Below, piece after piece: positions 1-6,704 of a DNA stretch of 11,549 bases (positions are counted from its first letter, which is position 1; each line of letters opens with the position of its first letter). Source of the stretch: an uncultured Bacilli bacterium. GTDB taxonomy: Bacteria > Bacillota_I > Bacilli_A > RF39 > UBA660. The translations under genes were made by a program, and so were the position numbers. The stretch spans positions 1 to 11,549 of the forward strand of contig CANRGW010000030.1 in NCBI GenBank assembly GCA_947630205.1, read 5' to 3'. The notes beneath the pieces are model-generated. The model did no database searches. It was not told the DNA's origin and was given only the letters and a program-made list of their open reading frames with translations.

Positions 1-518
1 ATGATATGATAAAGTTAGCCATTCAATATGATAAAAGTATAAAGGGAAAAGGCATAGTTAACAATAATTCTTATTATCCAGGACAAATGTTTGATTGGAG
101 TACTAGTGAAAGGGATTATTTTCGGAAAGAATTATTACCTAAATTTGTTTCTTCGGCCAAGATTAGAGATGGTGTTATTGAAACACTAGAAACCTTAAAA
201 GAAAAAGATTATAAAATAATTATAATTACAGCAAGAGATGATAAAAGATTTGGTAATGCTTATTTAAAAACTTTTAATTGGCTTATAGAAAATAAAATTC
301 CTTTTGATGAACTTGTAACTTCTTGTAAAGAAAAAGATAAAGTATGTTTAGATTTAAAAATTGATTATTTTCTTGATGATGATATTATTAATATTGATAA
401 AGTTCAAAAGGCTGGAATAAAATGTTTTATGATATATAATGGTTATGATTTTTTAAGAGATGATTTAGATATTATTTATAATTTTAAAGATTTATTGAAA
501 GTTTTAAAGGTGGATTAG
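1..518 (+). CDS. HAD-superfamily 5'-nucleotidase-like hydrolase, 5'-truncated by window edge
   Basis: The reading frame is open from the first complete in-frame codon (position 3), so the ATG at 6 need not be the start and the gene probably begins upstream. Counting from that ATG, I see the HAD motif II threonine in a beta-strand followed by TAR (about residues 71-77), a conserved lysine region (KEKDK, about 108-112) and an acidic motif IV LDDD (about 123-126). An aromatic-rich cap-like stretch lies before residue 50. The order matches 5'(3')-deoxyribonucleotidase/NT5C-like HAD phosphatases, which dephosphorylate nucleotides or similar small phosphates in the cytoplasm. The catalytic DxDxT/V motif I, expected within the first about 15 residues of this family, is not visible, which supports truncation by the window rather than loss. 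The stop TAG directly abuts the rsmE start, so the two are probably co-transcribed. The substrate is inferred only; another HAD phosphatase activity is possible. Confidence 0.68.
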   Translation, partial: DMIKLAIQYDKSIKGKGIVNNNSYYPGQMFDWSTSERDYFRKELLPKFVSSAKIRDGVIETLETLKEKDYKIIIITARDDKRFGNAYLKTFNWLIENKIPFDELVTSCKEKDKVCLDLKIDYFLDDDIINIDKVQKAGIKCFMIYNGYDFLRDDLDIIYNFKDLLKVLKVD

Positions 519-1232
519 ATGCAAAGGTATTTTACAAAAGAAAGGGAAAATGATTTATTTAAATTAAGTTTAGATGATACTTATCATATTACGAAAGTTA
601 TGCGAATGGGAATAGGAGATATAATTGAAGTTGTTTATCAAGAAAGACTTTACAAGGCAAGAATTGAAACTTTAAGTCCTGTTACGGCTTTAATAATAGA
701 AGAATTAGATACATATAATGAAATGGATATAAAAGTAACTATTGCTCAAAGTTTAGTTAAAGAAAATAAAATGGATTTAATTCTTCAAAAAGGAGTTGAG
801 TTAGGGGCTTATTCGTTTATTCCTTTAAAAACTTATAATAGTATTATTAAAATAGATAATAAAGATTCTTTAAAAAAGGTTACCAGATGGCAAAAAATTG
901 TCAAGGAAGCAAGTGAACAATCTAAAAGAAATATCATTCCTAAAGTGTTGCCAGTTATGGATTTAAGAGAACTTGGTGCTTTAGAATTTGATTTAAAAAT
1001 ACTTTGTACTGTTAATGAGTTGACAAAAAGTTTAAAAAAGGTTTTGCAAAATAAGAAAAAGTATGATACTATTATTATAGTAGTAGGTCCTGAAGGAGGA
1101 TTTAAGAGGGAAGAAGAAACTTATTTACTTTCCAAAGGATTTATTAGTACATCTTTAGGGAAAAGGGTTTTAAGAACCGAGACAGCAAGTATTGTTGCAC
1201 TTAGTATGATAAATTATGAATATGAGAGGTGA
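519..1232 (+). CDS. rsmE: 16S rRNA (uracil(1498)-N(3))-methyltransferase RsmE
   Basis: A 237-residue protein, normal length for RsmE, a SPOUT-class (trefoil-knot) enzyme that uses S-adenosylmethionine to methylate N3 of U1498 in 16S rRNA of the 30S subunit. Visible signatures are the N-terminal RYF start with H23-x-x-K-V-x-R (PUA-like RNA-binding domain, about residues 1-65), KMDLILQKGVELG (84-96), RW..I..EASEQSKR (123-137), the SAM-binding loop GPEGGF (190-195) and LGKRVLRTETA (213-223), followed by a hydrophobic helix. The start is supported by an AAAGGTGG ribosome site a few bases upstream, inside the end of the preceding gene. The 3' end overlaps a possible GTG start of the next gene, and its last codons carry that gene's ribosome binding site. 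In Bacillus, rsmE (yqeU) is next to mtaB (yqeV); here one gene separates them. Confidence 0.96.
   Translation: MQRYFTKERENDLFKLSLDDTYHITKVMRMGIGDIIEVVYQERLYKARIETLSPVTALIIEELDTYNEMDIKVTIAQSLVKENKMDLILQKGVELGAYSFIPLKTYNSIIKIDNKDSLKKVTRWQKIVKEASEQSKRNIIPKVLPVMDLRELGALEFDLKILCTVNELTKSLKKVLQNKKKYDTIIIVVGPEGGFKREEETYLLSKGFISTSLGKRVLRTETASIVALSMINYEYER
1225..1232 (+). promoter_or_regulatory. Ribosome binding site deciding the start of the acidic membrane protein
   Basis: AGAGGTGA lies over the rsmE stop codon, with a five-base spacer to the ATG at 1238. The alternative in-frame GTG at 1229 lies inside this Shine-Dalgarno core and has no site of its own. The overlap of the site with the rsmE stop suggests translational coupling. 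Confidence 0.75.
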
Positions 1233-1237
1233 TTCGG

Positions 1238-2197
1238 ATGAATTTATTCACGAATTTTGAAATTATGATTATGGTAAGTGTTATAGGATTTTTAAGTTTT
1301 GTTGTTATTTTATTGTCAATTATGGAAGTAGTTAGTAAACATTCTGAAAAGAAAAAAATTCAAAGTAAAACAATGGAATTTCAAATTATTGATGATATGA
1401 AAGAAGAAGTAAATAAAGAAGAATGTGATGAGTTATCTTTAGAAAACATTGATATTACTAAGAAAATGCCTGTTGTTGAGCCTTTAAAAGTAGAAGTCTC
1501 TGAAGAAGAACAAAAGAAAATTGATGATATTAAATCGGCTTTATTTGATGATAAAGATGATTTAGAAGTTCAAGAACAAAATGTTGAAGTTAAGGTTCAA
1601 ACAGTTTTAAATACAATGGAAAATAATGTTACTGTAGAGAATGATGATTTATTAATAGAAGATATTGATACACCAGGATTTGGGTTAGCAAATGAAAGTA
1701 TGATTACTAATAATACACCTAGTATTAATCCAATTGAAATGTTAGAAGTTGAACCTGTTAAAAAGGCTAAATTAGAGTTAGAAAATATTGAAAAAGAATT
1801 AGAAAAACCTTTAAGTTTAGAAGATACAATTAGTAATTTAGAGGCGATGGAAGAAGAAAATGCTGTTATTAGTTACCAAGAATTATTATCAGCAACACAA
1901 GAGTTATCTGTTGTTAATATGGAAGAAGAAGGTAATGAACCAATTTCTTTAAATGAAGTATTTGAACAGTTTGATATGAGTAATCCGGCTAAACCTATTG
2001 AAGAGTTAAGTCTTGATAAAGTTGAAAGTGAAGAATTAGAAAGTGTCTCTTATATTGCTCCTAGCAATATTGAAACAGAGAACTTAAATGAAATTCAACT
2101 TGAAAATACGGCTAATTTAGAAAAACTTGATAAAGAAATTCGAAAAACAAATAAATTCTTACATATCTTAAATGAATTAAAGAAAAATCTTGATTGA
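1238..2197 (+). CDS. Unrecognised single-pass membrane protein with long acidic cytoplasmic tail
   Basis: I do not recognise a family. Read from the ATG at 1238 it has 319 residues. One hydrophobic segment (about residues 8-30) is followed by a Lys-rich stop-transfer stretch (SKHSEKKK), which predicts N-out/C-in topology by the positive-inside rule. The rest, nearly 290 residues, is hydrophilic and very rich in Glu and Asp with many short leucine-spaced helical stretches (for example KAKLELENIEKELEKPLSLED near residue 190). It ends with a basic helix (LDKEIRKTNKFLHILNELKKNLD). The composition suggests a largely disordered or coiled, low-complexity tail. I chose ATG 1238 over the in-frame GTG at 1229 because AGAGGTGA at 1225-1232 is well spaced for 1238 but overlaps 1229. 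It sits between two RNA-modification genes and probably shares their transcript. Its role is unknown; a scaffold or envelope-linked regulator is only a guess. Confidence 0.8.
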   Translation: MNLFTNFEIMIMVSVIGFLSFVVILLSIMEVVSKHSEKKKIQSKTMEFQIIDDMKEEVNKEECDELSLENIDITKKMPVVEPLKVEVSEEEQKKIDDIKSALFDDKDDLEVQEQNVEVKVQTVLNTMENNVTVENDDLLIEDIDTPGFGLANESMITNNTPSINPIEMLEVEPVKKAKLELENIEKELEKPLSLEDTISNLEAMEEENAVISYQELLSATQELSVVNMEEEGNEPISLNEVFEQFDMSNPAKPIEELSLDKVESEELESVSYIAPSNIETENLNEIQLENTANLEKLDKEIRKTNKFLHILNELKKNLD

Positions 2198-2206
2198 TTT
2201 TTCTTT
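2179..2206 (+). terminator. Hairpin overlapping a stop codon, likely intrinsic terminator or attenuator
   Basis: AAAGAAAAATC (2179-2189) pairs perfectly with GATTTTTCTTT (2196-2206), leaving a 6-nt loop. The descending arm is T-rich and is followed by a few more bases including TTGT. The TGA stop of the acidic-protein gene (2195-2197) lies at the loop/stem junction. The stem has only two G-C pairs besides A-T pairs, so it is weak thermodynamically, but the length and perfect pairing support a Rho-independent terminator, perhaps leaky, before mtaB. Confidence 0.55.
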
Positions 2207-2254
2207 TTGTATTAGAATAACTAAAAAGCGAATATTTTTTGTGGGGTAGTTTAT

Positions 2255-3541
2255 ATGAAAGTTAAAGCAATCAATTTAGGATGTAAAGTAAATGCTTATG
2301 AAATAGAATACGTTTTATCACTTTTTCAAAAAAAAGGTTATGAAATAACTGATGGTATAAGTGATATTTATATAGTTAATACTTGTAGTGTTACGAATAC
2401 AAGTGATAGTAAAAGTAGAAAGATTATCAATAAAATTATAAGAGAGAAAAAAGATGCAATTATAGTCGTTATGGGTTGTATGATCGAGGCTCATAAAGAT
2501 TATGAAAATGAAAATGTTTCAATTATTCTTGGAAATAAAGATAAATCTTTAGTGGTCGAGTTAGTTGAAGAATATCTTAAAAAAAGAGAAAAGAAAAAAC
2601 TTCTTTATGAAGATTTTGATAAAGAATTTGAAGATATGTTTATTGAAAATATGACTTCACATACTAGGGCTTTTGTAAAAATCCAAGATGGTTGTGAAAA
2701 TTTTTGTTCTTATTGTATAATTCCTTACACAAGAGGAAAACAAAGAAGTAAAAAGAAAGAAACAGTTTTAAAAGAAATTCAAACTTTAGTAAATAATTCT
2801 TATCAAGAAGTTGTTCTAACAGGTATTCATACAGGTCATTATGGAAGTGATATCGAGACAACTTTTCCTGAATTATTAAGAGAAATAGTAAAAATTAAAA
2901 GACTTAAACGATTAAGAATTTCTTCAATTGAAATAACTGAATTAAATGATGAATTTTTAAAAGTTTTAGAAGAATTTGAGGTAATTGTTTCCCATTTGCA
3001 TATACCTTTACAAGCAGGAAGTGATACTATTTTAAAAAGTATGAATAGGAAATATTTAACACCTTATTTTCGTGATAAAATAAATACGATTAGAAAAATT
3101 CGTCCGGATATTAGTATAACAACAGATGTTATTGTTGGTTTTCCAGGAGAGACAGAAGAATTATTTCAAGAAACTTTAGATTTCGTTAAAGAAATAGGTT
3201 TTACGAAAGTTCATGTTTTTCCATATTCTAGGCGAAAAGGAACGAAAGCCGATATGATGGATAATCAAATAAGTGAAGAAGTTAAAAAAGAAAGAGTAAA
3301 ACGTTTAATTGAATTAAGTAATGAATTAGAAAAAAATTATTTAGATAAATTTATTAATAAAACGTTAAATGTTCTTATTGAAAAATCTGAAAATGGCGTT
3401 TCTGTTGGTTACACCGATAATTATTTAAGAGTTGAAATACCTAATAAGATAAAGACCAATAGCATTGTTGAAGTTATAATTAAAGAAAGAAATAACAATC
3501 ATTTAATAGGAGAAGTGAAAGATAAAAACTTGCTAAAATAG
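2255..3541 (+). CDS. mtaB: tRNA (N(6)-L-threonylcarbamoyladenosine(37)-C(2))-methylthiotransferase MtaB
   Basis: This 428-residue protein has the full methylthiotransferase layout. The N-terminal UPF0004 domain (about 1-125) carries the three Fe-S ligands C10 (in GCKVNAYE, the typical MtaB form), C44 (NTCSVTN) and C75 (MGCM). The radical SAM domain starts at CENFCSYC (C147, C151, C154), followed by IPYTRG, the TGIHTG stretch, HIPLQAGSD and DVIVGFPGET. A C-terminal TRAM-like domain spans about residues 365-428. MtaB adds the methylthio group to t6A37 of ANN-decoding tRNAs, using SAM and two 4Fe-4S clusters. The KVNAYE form favours MtaB over MiaB or RimO. The start is supported by a G-rich site (GTGGGG at 2241-2246) eight bases upstream. 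The 57-base gap to the previous gene contains a hairpin and only a weak promoter-like pair (TTGTAT/AATATT), so its transcription may be readthrough or local. Neighbourhood with rsmE matches Bacillus. Confidence 0.96.
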   Translation: MKVKAINLGCKVNAYEIEYVLSLFQKKGYEITDGISDIYIVNTCSVTNTSDSKSRKIINKIIREKKDAIIVVMGCMIEAHKDYENENVSIILGNKDKSLVVELVEEYLKKREKKKLLYEDFDKEFEDMFIENMTSHTRAFVKIQDGCENFCSYCIIPYTRGKQRSKKKETVLKEIQTLVNNSYQEVVLTGIHTGHYGSDIETTFPELLREIVKIKRLKRLRISSIEITELNDEFLKVLEEFEVIVSHLHIPLQAGSDTILKSMNRKYLTPYFRDKINTIRKIRPDISITTDVIVGFPGETEELFQETLDFVKEIGFTKVHVFPYSRRKGTKADMMDNQISEEVKKERVKRLIELSNELEKNYLDKFINKTLNVLIEKSENGVSVGYTDNYLRVEIPNKIKTNSIVEVIIKERNNNHLIGEVKDKNLLK

Positions 3542-3558
3542 ATAAAATATGATATAAT
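3530..3558 (+). promoter_or_regulatory. Sigma-A-type promoter with extended -10
   Basis: The -35 box TTGCTA (3530-3535) and a perfect -10 TATAAT (3553-3558) are separated by exactly 17 bases. TG one base upstream of the -10 (3550-3551) makes it an extended -10. The -35 box lies within the last codons of mtaB. Transcription would begin near 3565, about 20 bases before the TTG start at 3587. Confidence 0.82.
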
Positions 3559-3572
3559 AACAACAATTATTT

Positions 3573-3581
3573 GGGGGTTGG
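3573..3581 (+). promoter_or_regulatory. G-rich ribosome binding site favouring TTG start at 3587
   Basis: GGGGGTTGG is the only purine-rich anti-SD-like site upstream. The run of five G is nine bases before TTG 3587. The earlier TTG at 3578 overlaps the site and is unlikely to be used. No ATG or GTG in frame lies near the promoter. Confidence 0.55.
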
Positions 3582-3586
3582 TTGTT

Positions 3587-4057
3587 TTGCTTTATCGAAG
3601 AATTATTTTTAATCATGTGGTATCAATTATCACGACACTTTTATTTTTAGTTATTTCAACTTATTGTTGGTTTAATTTAAAAAATCAAGTCGTTTATAAA
3701 GAATATAAAAAAGATAATATTTCGGTGTCTTCAGAAGTTGCATTTAATTCTTTAAAAAAGATTGCTGATAATGAGTTAAATGATTTAAATAGTTATGATT
3801 TTTCTATTTCTAATACTGGAAATGAACTTGAAAACATAAAAATAACAATTGTTCCGGATTTATTATCTAAAAATGTTAGCAATAATTATGTAAAATATTC
3901 TATTAATAATAAAGATATTCAATCATTAAATATGGATGGTATAATATATGTTGCTAATTTAAGTCAAAAAGAAACAAAAAATATTAATTTAAAATTATGG
4001 ATAAGTAATACTTATCAAGGTGATTTAAATTATAATGGTCGTTTGATTGTAAGTTAA
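3587..4057 (+). CDS. Small membrane-anchored/secreted protein with beta-rich extracellular domain, unknown function
   Basis: No family was recognised with confidence. Read from TTG 3587 it has 156 residues: a short basic start (MLYRR), a hydrophobic segment (about 10-29) ending in TYCWFN, then a hydrophilic domain of alternating strands (FSISNTG, IKITIVPDL, KYSINNK, IIYVANLS, INLKLWIS, LNYNGRLIVS) that looks like an immunoglobulin-like beta-sandwich. It should lie outside the cell, anchored by an uncleaved signal or released. The TYxWF motif at the end of the hydrophobic segment recalls the SipW-dependent signal peptides of TasA/camelysin-like matrix proteins (TYAxF), but Cys replaces the usual Ala; this is inference. 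TTG 3587 is preferred because GGGGG (3573-3577) is nine bases upstream; the in-frame TTG at 3578 abuts that G-run and would lack a spacer. The gene has its own promoter and terminator, so it is probably monocistronic, and it lies next to a surface polysaccharide cluster. Confidence 0.75.
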   Translation: MLYRRIIFNHVVSIITTLLFLVISTYCWFNLKNQVVYKEYKKDNISVSSEVAFNSLKKIADNELNDLNSYDFSISNTGNELENIKITIVPDLLSKNVSNNYVKYSINNKDIQSLNMDGIIYVANLSQKETKNINLKLWISNTYQGDLNYNGRLIVS

Positions 4058-4064
4058 ATGGTTT

Positions 4065-4100
4065 AAAAAATTACTTTTTAAAGAGGTAATTTTTTTCTTT
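4065..4100 (+). terminator. Intrinsic terminator of the small exported-protein gene
   Basis: AAAAAATTAC (4065-4074) pairs perfectly with GTAATTTTTT (4086-4095). The stem can be continued inward by T-A and G-T pairs to leave a very short loop, and it is followed by TCTTTTTT. It begins eight bases after the stop codon at 4055-4057. It insulates the polysaccharide cluster from upstream transcription. Confidence 0.78.
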
Positions 4101-4128
4101 TTTAATTCATTTTCATTAATATATTTTA

Positions 4129-4157
4129 TTCCCAAAACTATCTTCCTATGATATAAT
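4129..4157 (+). promoter_or_regulatory. Main promoter of the polysaccharide cluster, extended -10
   Basis: TATAAT at 4152-4157 is preceded by TG-A (4149-4151), an extended -10. A 17-base spacer separates it from a 4/6 match to the -35 box, TTCCCA (4129-4134). The expected start of transcription near 4164 would leave only about 14 leader bases before the ATG at 4178, barely enough to include the GAGGTGA ribosome site, so little room exists for leader-based control. Confidence 0.78.
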
Positions 4158-4177
4158 TATAAAGAGGTGAAATTCCC

Positions 4178-5728
4178 ATGAATAAGGATACAAGAACAAA
4201 CAATGTTATTAAAAATATGTGGGTGGGAACTTTTTTTCATATTTTAAGTCTTATTTTTGGGTTTGTATCACGAACTATTTTTATAAAAATTTTAAGTGAA
4301 GAATATTTAGGTTTAAATAGTTTATTTACTAATATTCTTACGATTTTATCATTTGCCGAATTAGGTTTAGGGGGAGCAATTGTTTATACAATGTATAAAC
4401 CTTTAGCAACTAATGATGTAGAACAATTAAAAAAAATTACTAATTTTTTAAAAAAGACTTATCGAATTATTGGTATTGTTATTTTAGGTGTTGGCCTTTT
4501 AATCATGCCATTTATACCACAAATTATTGCCAAAATACCTGATATCAAAGAAAATATTTATTTAATTTATGTTTTGTTTTTAATAGATACATCTATTTCT
4601 TATTTCTTTACTTATAAAACATCTATTCTTTTAGCAGACCAAAAAAATTATATTATTTTAAAATATACTTATCTTTTTAAAATAAGTCAAATTATAATTC
4701 AATTAGTAGTTTTATATTTAACCAAAGAATATTTATTATATTTAATTTTACAAGTATTAAATACTTTTATAACCCAGTTATTCTTAGCATCTAAAGCAAC
4801 GAAAATGTATCCTTTTTTAAAGGAATTAGGAAAAAAAGAAATTTCTAAATCAGAAAAACATAAAATTTATACAAATGTTAAAGCCTTAGTTATTAGTAGG
4901 TTTGGAGGCGTTATTTTAGATGGAACGGATAGTATTATTATTTCTAAATATTTAGGATTAGTCGTTTTAGGACTTTATTCTAATTATTATTTACTTTTAA
5001 GTGCTATTACCCAGATACTTAATCAAATTTTTTATGCTTTTACTTCCAGTGTTGGTAATTTAATTGCTACTAATGGTAAGGAAAAAAGTCGAAAAGTTTT
5101 TAAAGAATTACATTATTTTACATCTATTACTTATTCGGTTATTGCTATTTCTTTATACTTTTTATTTAATGATTTTATTAAATTATGGCTTGGTTCTAAA
5201 TACATTTTAGATGATTTAGTTGTTTTAACAATTGTTATTCAGTTATATATAAATGGAGTTCAATATGCTAGTTCAACTTTTAGAAATGCCTCTGGTAACT
5301 TTAAATATTTTAAATATGCACCTCTTGTTTCAGCCTTTATAAATATTGTAGTATCAATTGTTTTAGCAAAACAAATTGGTTTAGCAGGTGTCTTTATTGG
5401 AACAATTGTATCGAGAATAACAACTGCCACTTGGATTGATCCTAGTGTTGTCTATAAACATGTCTTTAAAGAAAAACCTTGGGAATTTTTCTTTAAATAT
5501 TTTAAATATTTATTTATAAGCATTTTAAGTTTTGGTATTTGTTATTATTTAACAAAATTAATTGTTGTTGCAAATATTTTTATGTTTTTATTAAAAGGAA
5601 TAGTCTTAGTAATTACAACAAGTTTAATCTTTATTCTTTTAACTTTTAAAACTGAGGAATTTAAAGATTTAAAAAATCGTATATCTTATTTTTTCCATAA
5701 TCGTATTTTAAAAAGAAAGGAAGTATAA
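4178..5728 (+). CDS. Wzx-type flippase (MOP superfamily polysaccharide exporter)
   Basis: A 516-residue, very hydrophobic protein with about 12-14 predicted membrane spans, the usual size for Wzx/RfbX flippases. The N-terminal pattern (NMWVGTFFHILSLIFGFVSR, then TIFIKILSEEYLGLNSLFTNILTILSFAELGLG, about residues 13-65) is characteristic: a helix, the short YLGLNSLF link and a glycine-rich E-L-G-L-G loop. A similar internal repeat begins near residue 232 (TNVKALVISRFGGVILDGTDSIIISKYLGLVVLGLYSNY), consistent with the two-lobed MATE-like fold. It would flip undecaprenyl-diphosphate-linked repeat units across the cytoplasmic membrane. The start is clear: AAAGAGGTGA lies seven bases before the ATG. 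It is the first gene of the cluster; one base separates its stop from the next start. The specific sugar substrate cannot be read from the sequence. Confidence 0.92.
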   Translation: MNKDTRTNNVIKNMWVGTFFHILSLIFGFVSRTIFIKILSEEYLGLNSLFTNILTILSFAELGLGGAIVYTMYKPLATNDVEQLKKITNFLKKTYRIIGIVILGVGLLIMPFIPQIIAKIPDIKENIYLIYVLFLIDTSISYFFTYKTSILLADQKNYIILKYTYLFKISQIIIQLVVLYLTKEYLLYLILQVLNTFITQLFLASKATKMYPFLKELGKKEISKSEKHKIYTNVKALVISRFGGVILDGTDSIIISKYLGLVVLGLYSNYYLLLSAITQILNQIFYAFTSSVGNLIATNGKEKSRKVFKELHYFTSITYSVIAISLYFLFNDFIKLWLGSKYILDDLVVLTIVIQLYINGVQYASSTFRNASGNFKYFKYAPLVSAFINIVVSIVLAKQIGLAGVFIGTIVSRITTATWIDPSVVYKHVFKEKPWEFFFKYFKYLFISILSFGICYYLTKLIVVANIFMFLLKGIVLVITTSLIFILLTFKTEEFKDLKNRISYFFHNRILKRKEV

Positions 5729-5729
5729 A

Positions 5730-6704
5730 ATGAAAGTAAGCGTAATCGTACCTGTTTATAATGTTGCTGACTATATTATTAAATGTATGGATAGTTTAAT
5801 TAATCAAACTTTAAAGGATATTGAAATAATCGTTGTAAATGATGGTAGTCCTGATAATTCTATTAAATTAATTGAAGAAAAATATAATGATGATAGAATA
5901 AAGATTGTTTATAAAAAGAATGGTGGTTTAGCAAGTGCTAGAAATAGTGGAGTTATGTATGCTAAAGGAGAATATCTTTTCTTTCTTGATAGTGATGATT
6001 TTATTGCTTTAAATACGTTAGAAGAAATGTATAATGAGGCTTTAAAAGAAAAATCAGATATTGTTTTTTGTGATTTTTATAAATATTTTAGAGATGATAA
6101 TAAAACTCCTTTAAAATTAATTCCTTTTTATGATAAAGAAAATAAAAAAAGTATAATTACTGGTAATCCTAGTGCTTGTTGTAAATTAATTAAAAGAGAT
6201 TTATATTTAAAATATCAAATTAAATTCTTAGAGGGTTACTATTTTGAAGATATTGCAATTATGCCTTTTTTACATGCCACAACAACAAATTTTAGTTATG
6301 TTGAGAAGCCCTTTTATTATTATTTTCAAAGAGAAGGAAGTATTATAAATAAAACGAAATATGATTTTAAATGGGAAGATATATTTGGTTCCTTAGAAAA
6401 TTTAAAAAATAAATTTATTTCTTATAATTTATATGATAGTTGTTATTTAGAATTAGAATACACGTATATAGAAGCATTATTACATGCTGCTAACTTAAGA
6501 TTTATTGATTATCCTGAGGGAATTAAAAATATTGAAAAAGTCGCAGAAATTATGAAAAAAGATTTTCCGCATTTTCAAAAAAATCCTTATTATAAAAAAG
6601 AAAACTTTAAATATCATATTTTCTGTACTTTATTTTATCATAAGCAAATAAAAATATTAAAACTTATTAGAAAAATTATGAAAGGACGAAGAAGTAATGA
6701 TTAA
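5730..6704 (+). CDS. Glycosyltransferase family 2 (first of two paralogues)
   Basis: A 324-residue cytoplasmic or membrane-associated GT-A fold enzyme. The N-terminal half has the canonical GT2 order: KVSVIVPVYN (2-11), CMDSLINQTLKDIEIIVVNDGS (19-40, with nucleotide-binding DGS), GGLASARNSG (65-74) and the metal-binding DSDD (87-90). Further on, GYYFEDIAIMPF (about 169-180) supplies the ED pair likely to hold the catalytic base, then a YYYFQREGSI motif. The C-terminal part is rich in aromatic and basic residues, ending in a basic helix. It should transfer one sugar from a nucleotide-sugar donor to the growing lipid-linked unit; donor and linkage are unknown. AAAGGAAG lies six bases before the ATG. 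It follows the flippase by one base and overlaps the next gene by eight bases. It is clearly paralogous to the next gene. Confidence 0.93.
   Translation: MKVSVIVPVYNVADYIIKCMDSLINQTLKDIEIIVVNDGSPDNSIKLIEEKYNDDRIKIVYKKNGGLASARNSGVMYAKGEYLFFLDSDDFIALNTLEEMYNEALKEKSDIVFCDFYKYFRDDNKTPLKLIPFYDKENKKSIITGNPSACCKLIKRDLYLKYQIKFLEGYYFEDIAIMPFLHATTTNFSYVEKPFYYYFQREGSIINKTKYDFKWEDIFGSLENLKNKFISYNLYDSCYLELEYTYIEALLHAANLRFIDYPEGIKNIEKVAEIMKKDFPHFQKNPYYKKENFKYHIFCTLFYHKQIKILKLIRKIMKGRRSND

Noticed and set aside
6..8. ATG at 6 as the true start of the HAD-like gene
   Set aside because: The frame is open upstream to the window edge and the family's N-terminal catalytic motif I is missing, so the gene most likely starts before the window.
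1229..1237. GTG start for the acidic membrane protein
   Set aside because: The GTG lies inside the AGAGGTGA ribosome site that is correctly spaced for the ATG at 1238.
2664..2861. 65-residue open frame on the - strand
   Set aside because: It lies entirely inside the radical SAM region of mtaB, has no ribosome site, and its Phe/Leu/Tyr-rich composition is what the complement of an AT-rich gene gives.
3578..3586. TTG start three codons upstream for the small exported protein
   Set aside because: It directly abuts the GGGGG run, leaving no spacer; TTG at 3587 is better placed.
3587..3680. Lipoprotein signal with Cys as lipidation site in the small exported protein
   Set aside because: The residues before the Cys (STY) do not fit a lipobox, which needs small residues such as A/S-G/A just before Cys.
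4101..4177. Riboswitch or long regulatory leader before the flippase gene
   Set aside because: The promoter -10 lies only about 20 bases before the ATG, so no room remains for a structured leader.
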